A DNA stretch of 50,015 nucleotides from Helicobacteraceae bacterium (GCA_015488775.1 WFNF01000021.1:1-50015); one strand, 5' to 3'. Counted from the first letter of the stretch, positions 28,565 to 37,285 are shown. Numbers and translations: made by a program. The notes: generated by a model from the sequence alone, not told the origin.

Positions 28565-28571
28565 TGGATAA
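28565..28571 (+). promoter_or_regulatory. Candidate -10 box before the adaptor gene
   Basis: TTGGATAAAATAAT occurs 30 nt before the adaptor ATG. The TAAAAT core in T/A-rich DNA is typical for the vegetative sigma factor in this phylum. It would give the adaptor-to-thiS run a promoter separate from the permease gene. Sequence match only. Confidence 0.35.
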
Positions 28572-28599
28572 AATAATAAAAAAATTAGGAAATATATAA

Positions 28600-29394
28600 A
28601 TGAAAAAAATATCTTTGATTTTAGCACTACTAGCAAGTTCATTACTAGCTAAAGATTATTATGCGAAGGTTGAGCCTTATGAGATGTATAATATAAGCTC
28701 TAATGTTGGTGGTGAAGTTATTATGGTAAATGAAAGTTTTGAGGGTCAAATTCTTGGTTCTAAACCTTATATCTTAATAGATTCATCTTTAGACAAAAAA
28801 GAGCTTAAAGCAGTAACATTAAAATTAACACTTTTAAAAGATATGATCAAAGCTAATAACAAGCTAATTAAAAACTATGAAGAGATTGTTAAGCGTAAGC
28901 AAGAGAATTATAATCGTATAAAAGACTTAGATATTAAGTCTCAATCAGATAAAGATAGAGAATTTTACGATTTAGTAAGTTCACAAAATCAATACATTTC
29001 AACTCTAAAAGAGATAGATAATCTTAAAACTCAAGAAGCAGATTTGACTTTTAGATCATCTCAACTTAATAAAAGTATTAAGGATAAAACATTAAATGCA
29101 AAAGGAAAAATGCTTTATAAACTTGAGGTAAAAAAAGGTCAAGTTGTAAATGTAACTACTCCTCTTGCAAAAATTGCAGATATCTCAAAAGCTAAGTTGG
29201 AACTGTTTTTATCATATAATGAATTAGAAGATATAAAAAATAAAACTGTTTATATTGATGGCAAAAAAACATCATATAAAATTGAAGCTTTATGGGATGT
29301 TGCTGATGAAAAACATCTTTCATCATATAAAGCACGTATTATAGTTAAAGCACCTAAACAGTTTTCAAAACTTGTTAAGGTTGAGTTTAAATAA
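28600..29394 (+). CDS. Periplasmic adaptor (membrane fusion protein), short form
   Basis: 264 residues, signal peptide (MKKISLILALLASSLLA), lipoyl-like first half (EVIMVNESFEGQILG), a Lys/Glu-rich coiled-coil hairpin (about 65-160), the second lipoyl half (LYKLEVKKGQVVNV) and a small barrel. At 264 residues it lacks the membrane-proximal domain of typical 350-400-residue adaptors. Its position after the RND permease points to the bridge role in that pump. TAGGAAAT ribosome site; stop overlaps the next start by one base (TAATG). Confidence 0.78.
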   Translation: MKKISLILALLASSLLAKDYYAKVEPYEMYNISSNVGGEVIMVNESFEGQILGSKPYILIDSSLDKKELKAVTLKLTLLKDMIKANNKLIKNYEEIVKRKQENYNRIKDLDIKSQSDKDREFYDLVSSQNQYISTLKEIDNLKTQEADLTFRSSQLNKSIKDKTLNAKGKMLYKLEVKKGQVVNVTTPLAKIADISKAKLELFLSYNELEDIKNKTVYIDGKKTSYKIEALWDVADEKHLSSYKARIIVKAPKQFSKLVKVEFK

Positions 29395-31103
29395 TGCTAA
29401 AAAGTGGATGTGTACTTGATTGTTATGATTCTTGTGAACTTAGTGTTGATGAGTCATATAACTTTCAAGCTTCAAAAGATAAACCTACATCAAGATTTTT
29501 ATGTCAAAATTTAGCTCATTATCATGATTTTGAAACTATAAAAAAGCCTAGATTTGATGGTGTTGAGATTACAAAAGAGGAATCTTTAGAAAAACTTTTT
29601 GAGATAATAAAAGAGTCTAACTCTACATTGTATTATAAAAATGGTGGAAATTTTGGCTTAATGCAAGATGTACTTGGACACTTTTTTGCATCTCACAACG
29701 ATACTTTAACTAAGGGTTCTTTGTGTGATGGTGCAGGGGACGCTGGTATAGTTGCAGGACGTGGGGTAAACCATATATTACCAATCTCACAGATTGAAAA
29801 GAGTGAAGTTGTTATTGTCTGGGGTAGGGATATCCATACAAGCTCTTCACATCTTTTACCAATTTTAAAAGGTAAAAAACTTATAGTTATAGACCCTATA
29901 AAAACAAAAATAGCTAAAATGGCAGATCTTCATGTTCAACTGAAACCTAGAAGTGATATTTATGTTGCTATATTACTTTATAGATTTGCGATGATAGAGG
30001 GTGAGTATGATGAGGAGTATCTTGAAGAGCATGCTGGTGAGTTTGAAGAGTTTTATGAGTTAAGTCAAACTATACGTATTAAAAAAACTCTTGACAAAAT
30101 AGATGTAGATCTTGGTGTTTTTGGAAAAATCTTAGGTATGATGAAAGATAAAAAAACATCTATTATTGTTGGAGTTGGAGTTCAAAAATATAGAGAGGGT
30201 GCTGATGTTTTAAGAGCAATTGATGCTTTTGCATTAGTTATGGGACTTTTTGGTAAAGAGGGTTGTGGTGTCTCTTACCTTGGTAACTCAAAAGAGTCTA
30301 TTGAGTCACCATTTAAAGATAGTTCAAAAAAAGTATCTAAAGTTGATACAAAATTTGATCAGTTTGATACAGTTTTTGTTCAAGGTGCAAATCCACTTAA
30401 TCAGATGCCAAATACACTAAGAGTTAAAGAGTCTTACTCTAAAGTGAAAAATACTATATATTTTGGTCTTTATGAAAATGAAACATCTCAAAACTCAAGA
30501 CTTATACTACCAGCTCAAGAGTTTTATTTTAAAAATGATGTTAGAAGCTCTTATGGTGATAATAAAATGACATTTATGAATGCCTTAAAAAAGAGTGAAA
30601 ATGGTTTTAGTGAGTATGAACTATCAAACGCTTTATGTAAAGAGTTTGATGTTGAACTTAAAACAGAAGATGAGTATCTTGAACATTTTAAATCTTTTAG
30701 TGATGAAAATGGAAATATTAAAGGTAGGCAAGATTTGCCTTACAAAGATGGTTTTGATGATGAGTTTGAATTTTTAGATGAACTTGAGTTAAAACTTAAT
30801 TTTAAAAAAGATCTTTTTTTAATCACAGCAAAATCTCCAAGCTCTTTAAACTCAATGTTTAAAAGGGAAAAATGTGTTTATCTACACCCATCTCATAACT
30901 TTAAAGATACTGAGATGATTAGGGTTAGTAGTGATATTGGTTTTGTAGATTTAGAGGTTAAAAATAATGAAGATATAAGAGAAGATTGTGTTTTAATACG
31001 CTCGGGAGTAAGTGGTGTAAACAATTTAACACCATCTCATCACTCTTATGATGGACTTGGTGCTTGTTATCAAGATGTAAAAGTAAAAATAGGAAAAATA
31101 TAA
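29394..31103 (+). CDS. Molybdopterin-dependent oxidoreductase, cytosolic, short
   Basis: 569 residues of the Mo-bisPGD/DMSO reductase superfamily. N-terminal iron-sulfur ligands are Cys6, Cys10, Cys14 and Cys37 (C-x3-C-x3-C-x22-C). A likely Mo-site cysteine is Cys111 in GSLCDGAGDAG, and the cofactor-binding segments VIVWGRDIHTSSSH, VQGANPLNQMP and the C-terminal dinucleotide-binding half (about 460-569) are present. No twin-arginine signal, so it should stay in the cytosol. It is shorter than formate dehydrogenases or nitrate reductases and has no visible partner subunit. Substrate unknown. It lies between the efflux adaptor and argD with almost no gaps. Confidence 0.82.
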   Translation: MLKSGCVLDCYDSCELSVDESYNFQASKDKPTSRFLCQNLAHYHDFETIKKPRFDGVEITKEESLEKLFEIIKESNSTLYYKNGGNFGLMQDVLGHFFASHNDTLTKGSLCDGAGDAGIVAGRGVNHILPISQIEKSEVVIVWGRDIHTSSSHLLPILKGKKLIVIDPIKTKIAKMADLHVQLKPRSDIYVAILLYRFAMIEGEYDEEYLEEHAGEFEEFYELSQTIRIKKTLDKIDVDLGVFGKILGMMKDKKTSIIVGVGVQKYREGADVLRAIDAFALVMGLFGKEGCGVSYLGNSKESIESPFKDSSKKVSKVDTKFDQFDTVFVQGANPLNQMPNTLRVKESYSKVKNTIYFGLYENETSQNSRLILPAQEFYFKNDVRSSYGDNKMTFMNALKKSENGFSEYELSNALCKEFDVELKTEDEYLEHFKSFSDENGNIKGRQDLPYKDGFDDEFEFLDELELKLNFKKDLFLITAKSPSSLNSMFKREKCVYLHPSHNFKDTEMIRVSSDIGFVDLEVKNNEDIREDCVLIRSGVSGVNNLTPSHHSYDGLGACYQDVKVKIGKI

Positions 31104-31104
31104 A

Positions 31105-32265
31105 ATGAGTAGTTTATTAAATACATACGCAAGAATGGATGTTGGCTTTACAAAGGCAAAAGGTGCAAAACTTTATGATGAAAATGATAAAGAGTATATA
31201 GATTTTACAAGTGGTATAGGTGTTGTAAGTGTTGGTCATGCTAATGATAGAGTAAATGAGGTTATATGTGATCAACTAAGTAAAATATCTCATATATCTA
31301 ATCTTTATCAGATTGAACCACAAAAGCAGTGTGCTAAAAAGATAGTTGAACTAAGTGGTTACGATATGGCTTGTTTTTTTGGTAACTCAGGAGCAGAAGC
31401 AAATGAGGGAGCTATAAAGATAGCTAGAAAATATGGTGAGGTTGATGGTGAGACTAAAAAATATAAAATTATCACTTTAGAACACTCTTTTCATGGTCGT
31501 ACAATTACAACTGTAAAAGCTACTGGTCAAGAGAGTATGCATAACTACTTTGGACCATTTCCTGATGGTTTTGTTTATGCTAAAACTATAGACGATATAG
31601 TACCTTTAATAGATAATCATACTGTAGCAGTTATGATAGAACTTGTTCAAGGTGAGGGTGGGGTTCAACCATTAGATAAGAAAAAAGTTCAAGAGTTAGC
31701 TAAGTATCTAAAAACTAAAAACATTTTACTTATAGTTGATGAAGTTCAAACAGGTATATATAGAACAGGAGATTTTTTAGCTTCAAATGTTTATGAGATA
31801 GAGCCAGATATCATAACTTTAGCTAAGGGTCTTGGTGGTGGTTTGCCAGTTGGTGTAGTTATGACATCAAAAAAAGAGATTTTTACACCAGGTGATCATG
31901 GTTCAACTTTTGGTGGAAACTATATCTCAACTCGTGCATCTCTTGAAGTTCTGAATATACTTGATGAGTATAAAAACTCTGGTGCACTAGATGAGTCCAT
32001 AATATATTTTAGCTCTAAACTAGAAAAAATTTACAAAACATATAAAAATCTTTTTGAAGATATAGTAGGTTTTGGTCTTATGAGAGGTTTGCGTGTTAAA
32101 GATGCTCAAACTTTAAGTGATATTTTAAATGCTTCTGTAGAAAATGGAGTGATGGTTTTAAAAGCTGGTAAAAACACTTTACGTTTTTTACCACCACTAA
32201 CTATAAGTAAGGAGGAGATAGATGAAGGTTTTAAACGTCTTAACACTGCTCTTAGTAACATCTAG
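31105..32265 (+). CDS. argD: Acetylornithine aminotransferase
   Basis: 386 residues, class III PLP aminotransferase. Marks include FFGNSGAEANEGAIKIARK, LEHSFHGRTITTVKATGQ, the aspartate of LLIVDEVQTGIYRTG and the PLP lysine in ITLAKGLGGGLPVG. It converts N-acetylglutamate semialdehyde to N-acetylornithine in arginine synthesis and may also act in lysine synthesis. It starts 2 nt after the molybdoenzyme. Its last 44 nt are shared with the start of the TolC gene. Confidence 0.93.
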   Translation: MSSLLNTYARMDVGFTKAKGAKLYDENDKEYIDFTSGIGVVSVGHANDRVNEVICDQLSKISHISNLYQIEPQKQCAKKIVELSGYDMACFFGNSGAEANEGAIKIARKYGEVDGETKKYKIITLEHSFHGRTITTVKATGQESMHNYFGPFPDGFVYAKTIDDIVPLIDNHTVAVMIELVQGEGGVQPLDKKKVQELAKYLKTKNILLIVDEVQTGIYRTGDFLASNVYEIEPDIITLAKGLGGGLPVGVVMTSKKEIFTPGDHGSTFGGNYISTRASLEVLNILDEYKNSGALDESIIYFSSKLEKIYKTYKNLFEDIVGFGLMRGLRVKDAQTLSDILNASVENGVMVLKAGKNTLRFLPPLTISKEEIDEGFKRLNTALSNI

Positions 32266-33457
32266 TTTTACCTACGCAGATGATACTAACTCAAGTAAAT
32301 TAGATGAGTATATTTCAGATTTAAAACGTAAAGAGTTTAAACTTGATCGTGATAAATCTGAAGCAGATAGCTCAAAGCTAAGAGATTCGTGGATATCTCC
32401 ACTACATCTTAATTATGGGATTAGTAGAGCAAACTCTTTTGATAACCCTACAACTTCTCAAAATGCTGGTATAAGTATTGATCAGCCTATATTTAGAAGT
32501 GGTGGAATATATTTTGGCATAAAGTATGCAAATGCATCAAGAGATTTTTTAAATCTTAGCATATCTCAACAAGAAAGAGCTATGATAAAACAAGCTGTAT
32601 CCTTGTTGATGAATATAAAAAAATCTCAATTTGGCATAGAAAAGCAAGAGTTGCAAATTGCCAATTCTCAAATAAACATGGAACAAAAAAAAGAGCAGTA
32701 TCTTAATGGACAACTTGACTCTGGATTTTTAAATAATGCAATTATTGAGAGAAATGTCGTAGAACAAAAACTTTATGATTTACAAACTGCACTAGAGAGA
32801 CTAATCTCACAGTTTGAATCTATATCTGATTTAGATTATAAAGATGCAAAAGTTCCACATTTAACTTTACTAAATCAAGAAGAGTTTATTAAAAACAATA
32901 TTGATGTAAAAGTCTTAGATGCACAAATAAATAGAGATTATTACAATAAAAATGTAACAATTGCAAAATACCTACCAAAAGTAAGTTTACAAGGTTCTTA
33001 TAACTGGCAAAAAAATGAGCAAGATAAAGCACAAATCCAAGGTAATGATATACCAGGTTTTTCAAGAACAACTGAAACTGATTTTTACTCTTATGGGGCA
33101 AAAATATCTATGCCACTAGATATAAATACTTTTAGTGATATAGAGTCCTCTAAGGCTGCTTATTTAAAGTCTCAGGTCCTAATCCAAGATAAAAAACGTG
33201 AGCAGATATCGCTATTTGATCAAGTAAATCAAAATATTGCTAATATTGAAAAAAAGATACTTTTAGCTAAAAAAAATAAAGAGTTGTATGAAAAACTTTC
33301 AGATGAAACTGTAAAACTTTTTAAAGCTGGCTATAAAACTCAATATGATGTAGATAATCTTAAAAATTCAGTAGCTATTCAAGATGTTGATATGAAAATT
33401 TTTGATATGGAAAAACAGTTAGAGTTACTTAATCTATATGAAAAAATCACTAAATGA
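32222..33457 (+). CDS. TolC-family outer membrane protein
   Basis: 411 residues. The start at 32222 lies inside argD and is supported by a signal peptide (MKVLNVLTLLLVTSSFTYA) and by a strong GGAGG at 32211-32216, itself coding sequence of argD. The mature part is long amphipathic helices with the usual two-fold TolC pattern. It is divergent from the LapE-like protein at 6693. It most likely completes the RND pump encoded from 25450. Its stop overlaps the next ATG by 4 nt. Confidence 0.85.
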   Translation: MKVLNVLTLLLVTSSFTYADDTNSSKLDEYISDLKRKEFKLDRDKSEADSSKLRDSWISPLHLNYGISRANSFDNPTTSQNAGISIDQPIFRSGGIYFGIKYANASRDFLNLSISQQERAMIKQAVSLLMNIKKSQFGIEKQELQIANSQINMEQKKEQYLNGQLDSGFLNNAIIERNVVEQKLYDLQTALERLISQFESISDLDYKDAKVPHLTLLNQEEFIKNNIDVKVLDAQINRDYYNKNVTIAKYLPKVSLQGSYNWQKNEQDKAQIQGNDIPGFSRTTETDFYSYGAKISMPLDINTFSDIESSKAAYLKSQVLIQDKKREQISLFDQVNQNIANIEKKILLAKKNKELYEKLSDETVKLFKAGYKTQYDVDNLKNSVAIQDVDMKIFDMEKQLELLNLYEKITK

Positions 33458-34452
33458 TATTTTCACAATTTATAAATAAATGGCTTTATAGTAATGATGG
33501 TTACTATTCAAAGTATAAAGCTATAGGTAAAAAAGGTGATTTTTATACATCAGTAAGTACATCAAAGTTTTTTGGTGGAACTATTGCTAAACATATAATT
33601 TCCCTTATCGAATCTAAAAAGCTAGATGAAAACTCGGTTATATGTGAAATAGGTGCTCATCATGGTTACTTGATGGCAGATGTAATAGAGTTTATATATA
33701 CATTAAAACCTGAACTTTTAAACAGCCTAGAATTTGTGATAATAGAAAGATATGATGACTTACAAATGCAACAAAAAAAATATCTAAAAGAGTGTTTTGG
33801 TGATGCTATAAAACTTACTCACTATAAAGATTTAAGTGAGTTGTCTTGTGATAGTGCGTTTTTCTTAGCAAATGAAATATTTGATGCTTTTGAGTGTGAG
33901 CTTTTACATGATGGTAAGTTTGCTAGTGTTGATGATGATTTTAAAATCGCTTTTGATGTTGAAGATGAAAAATTATTTGGAATGGCTAAAAAGTACAATA
34001 AAGATAAGGGTGAGATAGCTGTAGGTTATGAAGAGTTTGCCCTTGGGATGTACAATAGTGCCGAAAAATTTGAATTTTTAAGTTTTGACTATGGAGATAA
34101 ATTAGCTAGAAATGATTTTTCAATTAGGATATACTCTGATCACAAAGTCTTTCCATTTTTTGAGGAAAATTTAGATTATAAAAAATTATATAAAAATTCT
34201 GATATAACTTATGATGTAAATTTTAGCCATGTAAAAGATGCTTTTGAAGATGTTGGTTGTACACATATAGAGACAAAAGCACAAATGACAGTATTGGTTG
34301 ATTTTGGTATTTTGGATCTTTTGGAGATGTTAAGATTAAATGTAGATGAAAAAATTTACACTCAGGAATTAGATAAGGTAAAAACACTTATAATGCCAGA
34401 CTTTCTTGGAGAAAGGTTTAAAGCAATTAGATTTACAAAGGGTATGAAATGA
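33454..34452 (+). CDS. MidA/NDUFAF7-like SAM-dependent methyltransferase
   Basis: 332 residues of the DUF185/MidA family. The N-terminal KAIGKKGDFYTSVSTSKFFG and the SAM-binding ICEIGAHHGYLMADVIEF are diagnostic, followed by FFLANEIFDAFEC. Mitochondrial members methylate an arginine of a complex I subunit. Whether this bacterial one acts on the NADH dehydrogenase is inference. ATGA overlaps link it to the TolC gene before it and thiS after it. Confidence 0.85.
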   Translation: MIFSQFINKWLYSNDGYYSKYKAIGKKGDFYTSVSTSKFFGGTIAKHIISLIESKKLDENSVICEIGAHHGYLMADVIEFIYTLKPELLNSLEFVIIERYDDLQMQQKKYLKECFGDAIKLTHYKDLSELSCDSAFFLANEIFDAFECELLHDGKFASVDDDFKIAFDVEDEKLFGMAKKYNKDKGEIAVGYEEFALGMYNSAEKFEFLSFDYGDKLARNDFSIRIYSDHKVFPFFEENLDYKKLYKNSDITYDVNFSHVKDAFEDVGCTHIETKAQMTVLVDFGILDLLEMLRLNVDEKIYTQELDKVKTLIMPDFLGERFKAIRFTKGMK

Positions 34453-34646
34453 TAATTATTGTTAATGGTAAAGATGTTGAAACATCAAAAAATAGTTTAG
34501 AAGATATAATTACTGAACTTGGCTTAAGTGGTAAAGTTATGGCTGCTGCTGTAAATATGAATGTAGTTAAACAAAGTGAATGGAGTAAATTTGCTTTATC
34601 ACAAAATGACAAACTTGAGCTTTTAGATTTTGTTGGCGGAGGATAA
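34449..34646 (+). CDS. thiS: Sulfur carrier protein ThiS
   Basis: 65 residues, beta-grasp fold with the C-terminal Gly-Gly tail (LLDFVGGG) that becomes a thiocarboxylate and donates sulfur to the thiazole of thiamine. N-terminal MIIIVNGKDVET is typical. No thiG or thiF is beside it, so its partners are elsewhere on the chromosome. Its start overlaps the stop of the methyltransferase gene by 4 nt. Confidence 0.92.
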   Translation: MIIIVNGKDVETSKNSLEDIITELGLSGKVMAAAVNMNVVKQSEWSKFALSQNDKLELLDFVGGG

Positions 34647-34713
34647 ACATACTTTATAACCCTTAATTGTGGTATTAGTATGGATGTTTATTTTAATGTT
34701 TATATATTTTTTT

Positions 34714-34719
34714 TATAAT
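34714..34719 (+). promoter_or_regulatory. Candidate upstream promoter -10 (TATAAT)
   Basis: A consensus TATAAT follows a run of eight T, the T-tract context of vegetative promoters in this phylum. A transcript from here would carry a leader of about 160 nt before the cytochrome gene. The 238-nt gap 34647-34884 holds this, a second TATAAT and two dyads, and no credible ORF. Confidence 0.4.
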
Positions 34720-34766
34720 CTTAAAATAGATAAAAATTAAAATAAAAAGTAACTATTAACAGATTG

Positions 34767-34782
34767 TATCGTTTTGACGATA
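34767..34782. promoter_or_regulatory. Dyad TATCGT-TTTG-ACGATA
   Basis: A perfect 6-bp inverted repeat with a 4-nt centre, 18 nt upstream of the second TATAAT. It may be a regulator site or a small RNA hairpin in the leader of the longer transcript. Confidence 0.4.
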
Positions 34783-34799
34783 TAGTTTAAGGTTAAAAT

Positions 34800-34805
34800 T
34801 ATAAT
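34800..34805 (+). promoter_or_regulatory. Candidate proximal promoter -10 for the cytochrome gene
   Basis: TATAAT, 79 nt before the cytochrome c ATG. A TTGACG lies upstream at 34774-34779, but the 20-nt spacing is too long for a strong -35. The predicted start point falls in the following dyad at 34812-34835. Confidence 0.4.
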
Positions 34806-34811
34806 TATGTA

Positions 34812-34835
34812 TGTAATATTTAAGTAGATATTACA
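34812..34835. promoter_or_regulatory. Operator-like dyad TGTAATAT-N8-ATATTACA
   Basis: Perfect 8-bp half-sites separated by 8 nt, centred about 60 nt before the cytochrome ATG and covering the predicted start point of the proximal promoter. Size and symmetry suit a dimeric repressor. The factor is not identifiable from the sequence. Confidence 0.5.
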
Positions 34836-34884
34836 AAGATATCTTTTATTCATAGAGATTGAATATTTTTTAGAAGGTTTTAAT

Positions 34885-35217
34885 ATGAAAAAAATTGTGT
34901 TTATTAGTATAGTTATTGCTCTTTTAGCAGTTTCTAGTGAAGCAGCTGTTTATAAAGGTCAAAAGGTATATGTTAAAAAATGTAGAAAATGTCATGGTGG
35001 TGGACAAGAATTAGCTGCTTCAAGAACACAAAAAGAGTGGACTAAAATACTTAAAAATAAGGGTGCTGGTCTTGCTGATTTACATCTTTCAAATCCAAAA
35101 GCTGAAAAATCATGGAAATACTTTAAAAAGAAAAAATATAGAAAGCGTGCTCGTCATTTAAAAGATTTTTTAGTTGAGTATGCTAAAGATTCTGGAAATG
35201 TTCCTGCGTGTAACTAA
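34885..35217 (+). CDS. Small periplasmic monohaem cytochrome c
   Basis: 110 residues. A signal peptide (MKKIVFISIVIALLAVSSEA) is followed by one haem motif C33-R-K-C36-H37. The mature protein contains no methionine at all, so the usual distal Met ligand is absent; His67 or His91 could serve. It is strongly basic around KKKKYRKRAR (81-90) and ends PACN. Electron carriers of this size are common in sulfur-oxidising Campylobacterota, but the partner is unknown. Ribosome site AGAAGG before the ATG. Stands alone between thiS and argH. Confidence 0.88.
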   Translation: MKKIVFISIVIALLAVSSEAAVYKGQKVYVKKCRKCHGGGQELAASRTQKEWTKILKNKGAGLADLHLSNPKAEKSWKYFKKKKYRKRARHLKDFLVEYAKDSGNVPACN

Positions 35218-35239
35218 AAGAGTTTTTCTCTTTTAGTTA
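35211..35239 (+). terminator. Hairpin overlapping the cytochrome c stop codon
   Basis: TAACTAAAAGAG and CTCTTTTAGTTA form a perfect 12-bp stem with a TTTTT loop, and the stop TAA at 35215-35217 lies in its left arm. There is no U-run after it, so it may act as a transcript-end stabiliser as well as a terminator. Confidence 0.6.
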
Positions 35240-35270
35240 ATCAATATAAAAACTATCCTCTTAAGCTTTA

Positions 35271-35281
35271 TTGGCTAAAAT
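35271..35281 (+). promoter_or_regulatory. Candidate -10 box for argH
   Basis: TTGGCTAAAAT lies 27 nt before the argH ATG. The TAAAAT core and its distance agree with promoters in this phylum; there is no clear -35. Confidence 0.45.
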
Positions 35282-35308
35282 TACAAAAAATATTTATCGG
35301 AGTCTATT

Positions 35309-36691
35309 ATGCAAAAAATGTGGTCTGGACGTTTCTCTAGTAGTGCAAGTTCTCTACTTGATGAGTTTAACGCATCTATTGGTTATGATCAAAAACTTTA
35401 TAATGAAGATATAGAAGGCTCTTTAGCACACGCAGCTATGTTGCATAAACAATCTATCTTAAGTGATGATGAGCTAAAATCTATACAAGATGGTTTGGCT
35501 CAAGTAAAAAAAGAGATAGAGTCTGGTGAATTTATCTGGGATATAGCAGATGAAGATCTTCATATGGGTATTGAGAAGCGTTTAACACAAATTATTGGTG
35601 ACGCTGGTAAAAAACTTCATACCGCGAGAAGCAGAAACGATCAAGTAGCACTAGATTTTAGAAAATATGTTCTTAGAAAAAATCAAGAGATTGCAACTCA
35701 AACAAAAGAGTTGATGGAAGTTGTTTTAACTATAGCTAAAAAACACACTTCAGATATGCTACCTGGTATGACTCATCTACAACATGCGCAACCTATTAAC
35801 TTTGGTTTTCATCTTGGTGCTTACTTGTCTATGTTTAAAAGAGATTTAGAAAGATTTAATGAGTCTTATAAAAGAAACAATATCTCACCTATTGGTTGTG
35901 CAGCTCTTGCTGGTACTCCACACAATATAGATAGAGAGTTTACAGCCTCAAAGCTTGGTTTTGATAGTGTAAGTGTAAACTGTTTAGATACAGTAAGTGA
36001 TAGAGATTTTGCTTTAGAGATTTTGTTTAATATCTCAACTATGATGATGCATATATCTCGTTTAAGTGAAGAGCTTGTTTTATGGTCATCTTATGAGTTT
36101 GGTTTTGTAGAGTTTAGTGATGAGTACTCAACAGGCTCATCTATAATGCCTCAAAAGAAAAATCCTGATGTTCCAGAGTTATTGCGTGGTAAAAGTGGTA
36201 GGGTATATGGAAATCTTATGTCACTTTTAACTGTTATGAAAGGTCTTCCTTTAGCTTACAATAAAGATACACAAGAGGATAAAGAGGGCGTGTTTGACTC
36301 TGTTGAAACTATACAGTTATCTTTAGAGATTTTAAAAGCATCTTTAGCAACTCTTATAGTAAAACCTGAAAATATGTTAAAAGCTACAAAAATAGGGCAT
36401 CTAAGTGCAACAGATTTAGCTGATTATTTAGTAGCTAAATGTAATATACCTTTTAGAGAGGCTCACTTTATAACTGGAAATGCTGTAGCAAGAGCAGAGG
36501 TGTTAAACATAGATTTAAGTGAGATAAGTTTAGATGAACTTAAAGCTATAGATAAGCGTATAGAAGAGGATGTTCTTCCTTTACTTCAACTTGAAAGTTC
36601 AATGAATGCTAGAGATTCACAAGGTGGAACAGCAACGAAACAAACAATAAAACAACTTGAACAATTTGAAAATTATATAAAAGGTCTTTAA
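35309..36691 (+). CDS. argH: Argininosuccinate lyase
   Basis: 460 residues of the fumarase/aspartase superfamily. Diagnostic runs are [35 protein letters not shown] and the signature [12 protein letters not shown] with the catalytic serine loop. It splits argininosuccinate into arginine and fumarate, the last step of arginine synthesis. Start after ATCGGAG. The next gene follows after 3 nt. Confidence 0.97.
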   Translation: MQKMWSGRFSSSASSLLDEFNASIGYDQKLYNEDIEGSLAHAAMLHKQSILSDDELKSIQDGLAQVKKEIESGEFIWDIADEDLHMGIEKRLTQIIGDAGKKLHTARSRNDQVALDFRKYVLRKNQEIATQTKELMEVVLTIAKKHTSDMLPGMTHLQHAQPINFGFHLGAYLSMFKRDLERFNESYKRNNISPIGCAALAGTPHNIDREFTASKLGFDSVSVNCLDTVSDRDFALEILFNISTMMMHISRLSEELVLWSSYEFGFVEFSDEYSTGSSIMPQKKNPDVPELLRGKSGRVYGNLMSLLTVMKGLPLAYNKDTQEDKEGVFDSVETIQLSLEILKASLATLIVKPENMLKATKIGHLSATDLADYLVAKCNIPFREAHFITGNAVARAEVLNIDLSEISLDELKAIDKRIEEDVLPLLQLESSMNARDSQGGTATKQTIKQLEQFENYIKGL

Positions 36692-36694
36692 AAT

Positions 36695-37159
36695 ATGAAA
36701 ATAAGTGTAAGTCACCAAAGTGAAATGAAGTTTGAAGCAAAAACTGAAAAAGGAAGTTTTGTTATAAACTGCCCTGAGATAACTCCCATAGAGTATTTTT
36801 TAAGTAGTGTTGTTACTTGTAGTGCAACAGATATGGTTTTAATGCCAAAAAACAGTGGTAACAGTGTTACAAACTTAAATATAGATGCAGATGGAACAAG
36901 AGCAGATGATCATCCAAGAAAGTTTGTAAAGCTTCATTTAGATTATAGCTTTGATAGTGACGCTGATGATGTAAAAGCAAGTAGATGGGTTATGGCATCA
37001 CTAGAAACATACTGCTCAACTATAAATACAATCAGAGATAGCGTTAAGATATCTTACTCAATCAAACATAATGGAAATCTGATCAAAGAGAATGAAGAGA
37101 TGATATCTGGTGGCGGAGTTGAGATAGATATGGGTAAAATTGATGCTTGTGGTGCATAA
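36695..37159 (+). CDS. OsmC-family peroxiredoxin-like protein
   Basis: 154 residues. The two active-site cysteines of OsmC/Ohr proteins are Cys42 (VVTCSATDM) and Cys107 (LETYCSTINT); both are present, so reduction of organic or sulfur peroxides is plausible. The C-terminal tail after residue 125 is longer than usual and ends in CGA. It follows argH by 3 nt and is the last gene before the accessory region. Confidence 0.88.
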   Translation: MKISVSHQSEMKFEAKTEKGSFVINCPEITPIEYFLSSVVTCSATDMVLMPKNSGNSVTNLNIDADGTRADDHPRKFVKLHLDYSFDSDADDVKASRWVMASLETYCSTINTIRDSVKISYSIKHNGNLIKENEEMISGGGVEIDMGKIDACGA

Positions 37160-37167
37160 TCTGGGAA

Positions 37168-37195
37168 TGTAGGAGTCCATCCATACAATCCTACA
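37168..37195. other. Stem-loop TGTAGGA/TCCTACA after osmC
   Basis: Seven-base arms around a 14-nt loop, 9 nt past the osmC stop. It may end that transcript. First of three structured elements in the gap 37160-37305. Confidence 0.4.
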
Positions 37196-37200
37196 CAATA

Positions 37201-37220
37201 CCATATAATACCATATAATA
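37201..37220. repeat. Tandem 10-bp repeat (CCATATAATA, two copies)
   Basis: Two exact adjacent copies, with a partial copy (AATA) just before. Each copy contains an ATATAAT-like string, so chance in AT-rich DNA or a promoter-like array are both possible. Confidence 0.5.
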
Positions 37221-37250
37221 CGAAGTTCAAGAAAATCTTATAACTAAATA

Positions 37251-37285
37251 ATGTAGTATAGTTTTGTACAAAAACTATACTACAT
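37251..37285. terminator. 15-bp hairpin between convergent osmC and GNAT genes
   Basis: ATGTAGTATAGTTTT and AAAACTATACTACAT pair perfectly over 15 bp around a 5-nt loop. It lies between two converging genes and has T- and A-rich arms, so it can work in both directions. The GNAT stop is 20 nt away. Confidence 0.65.
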
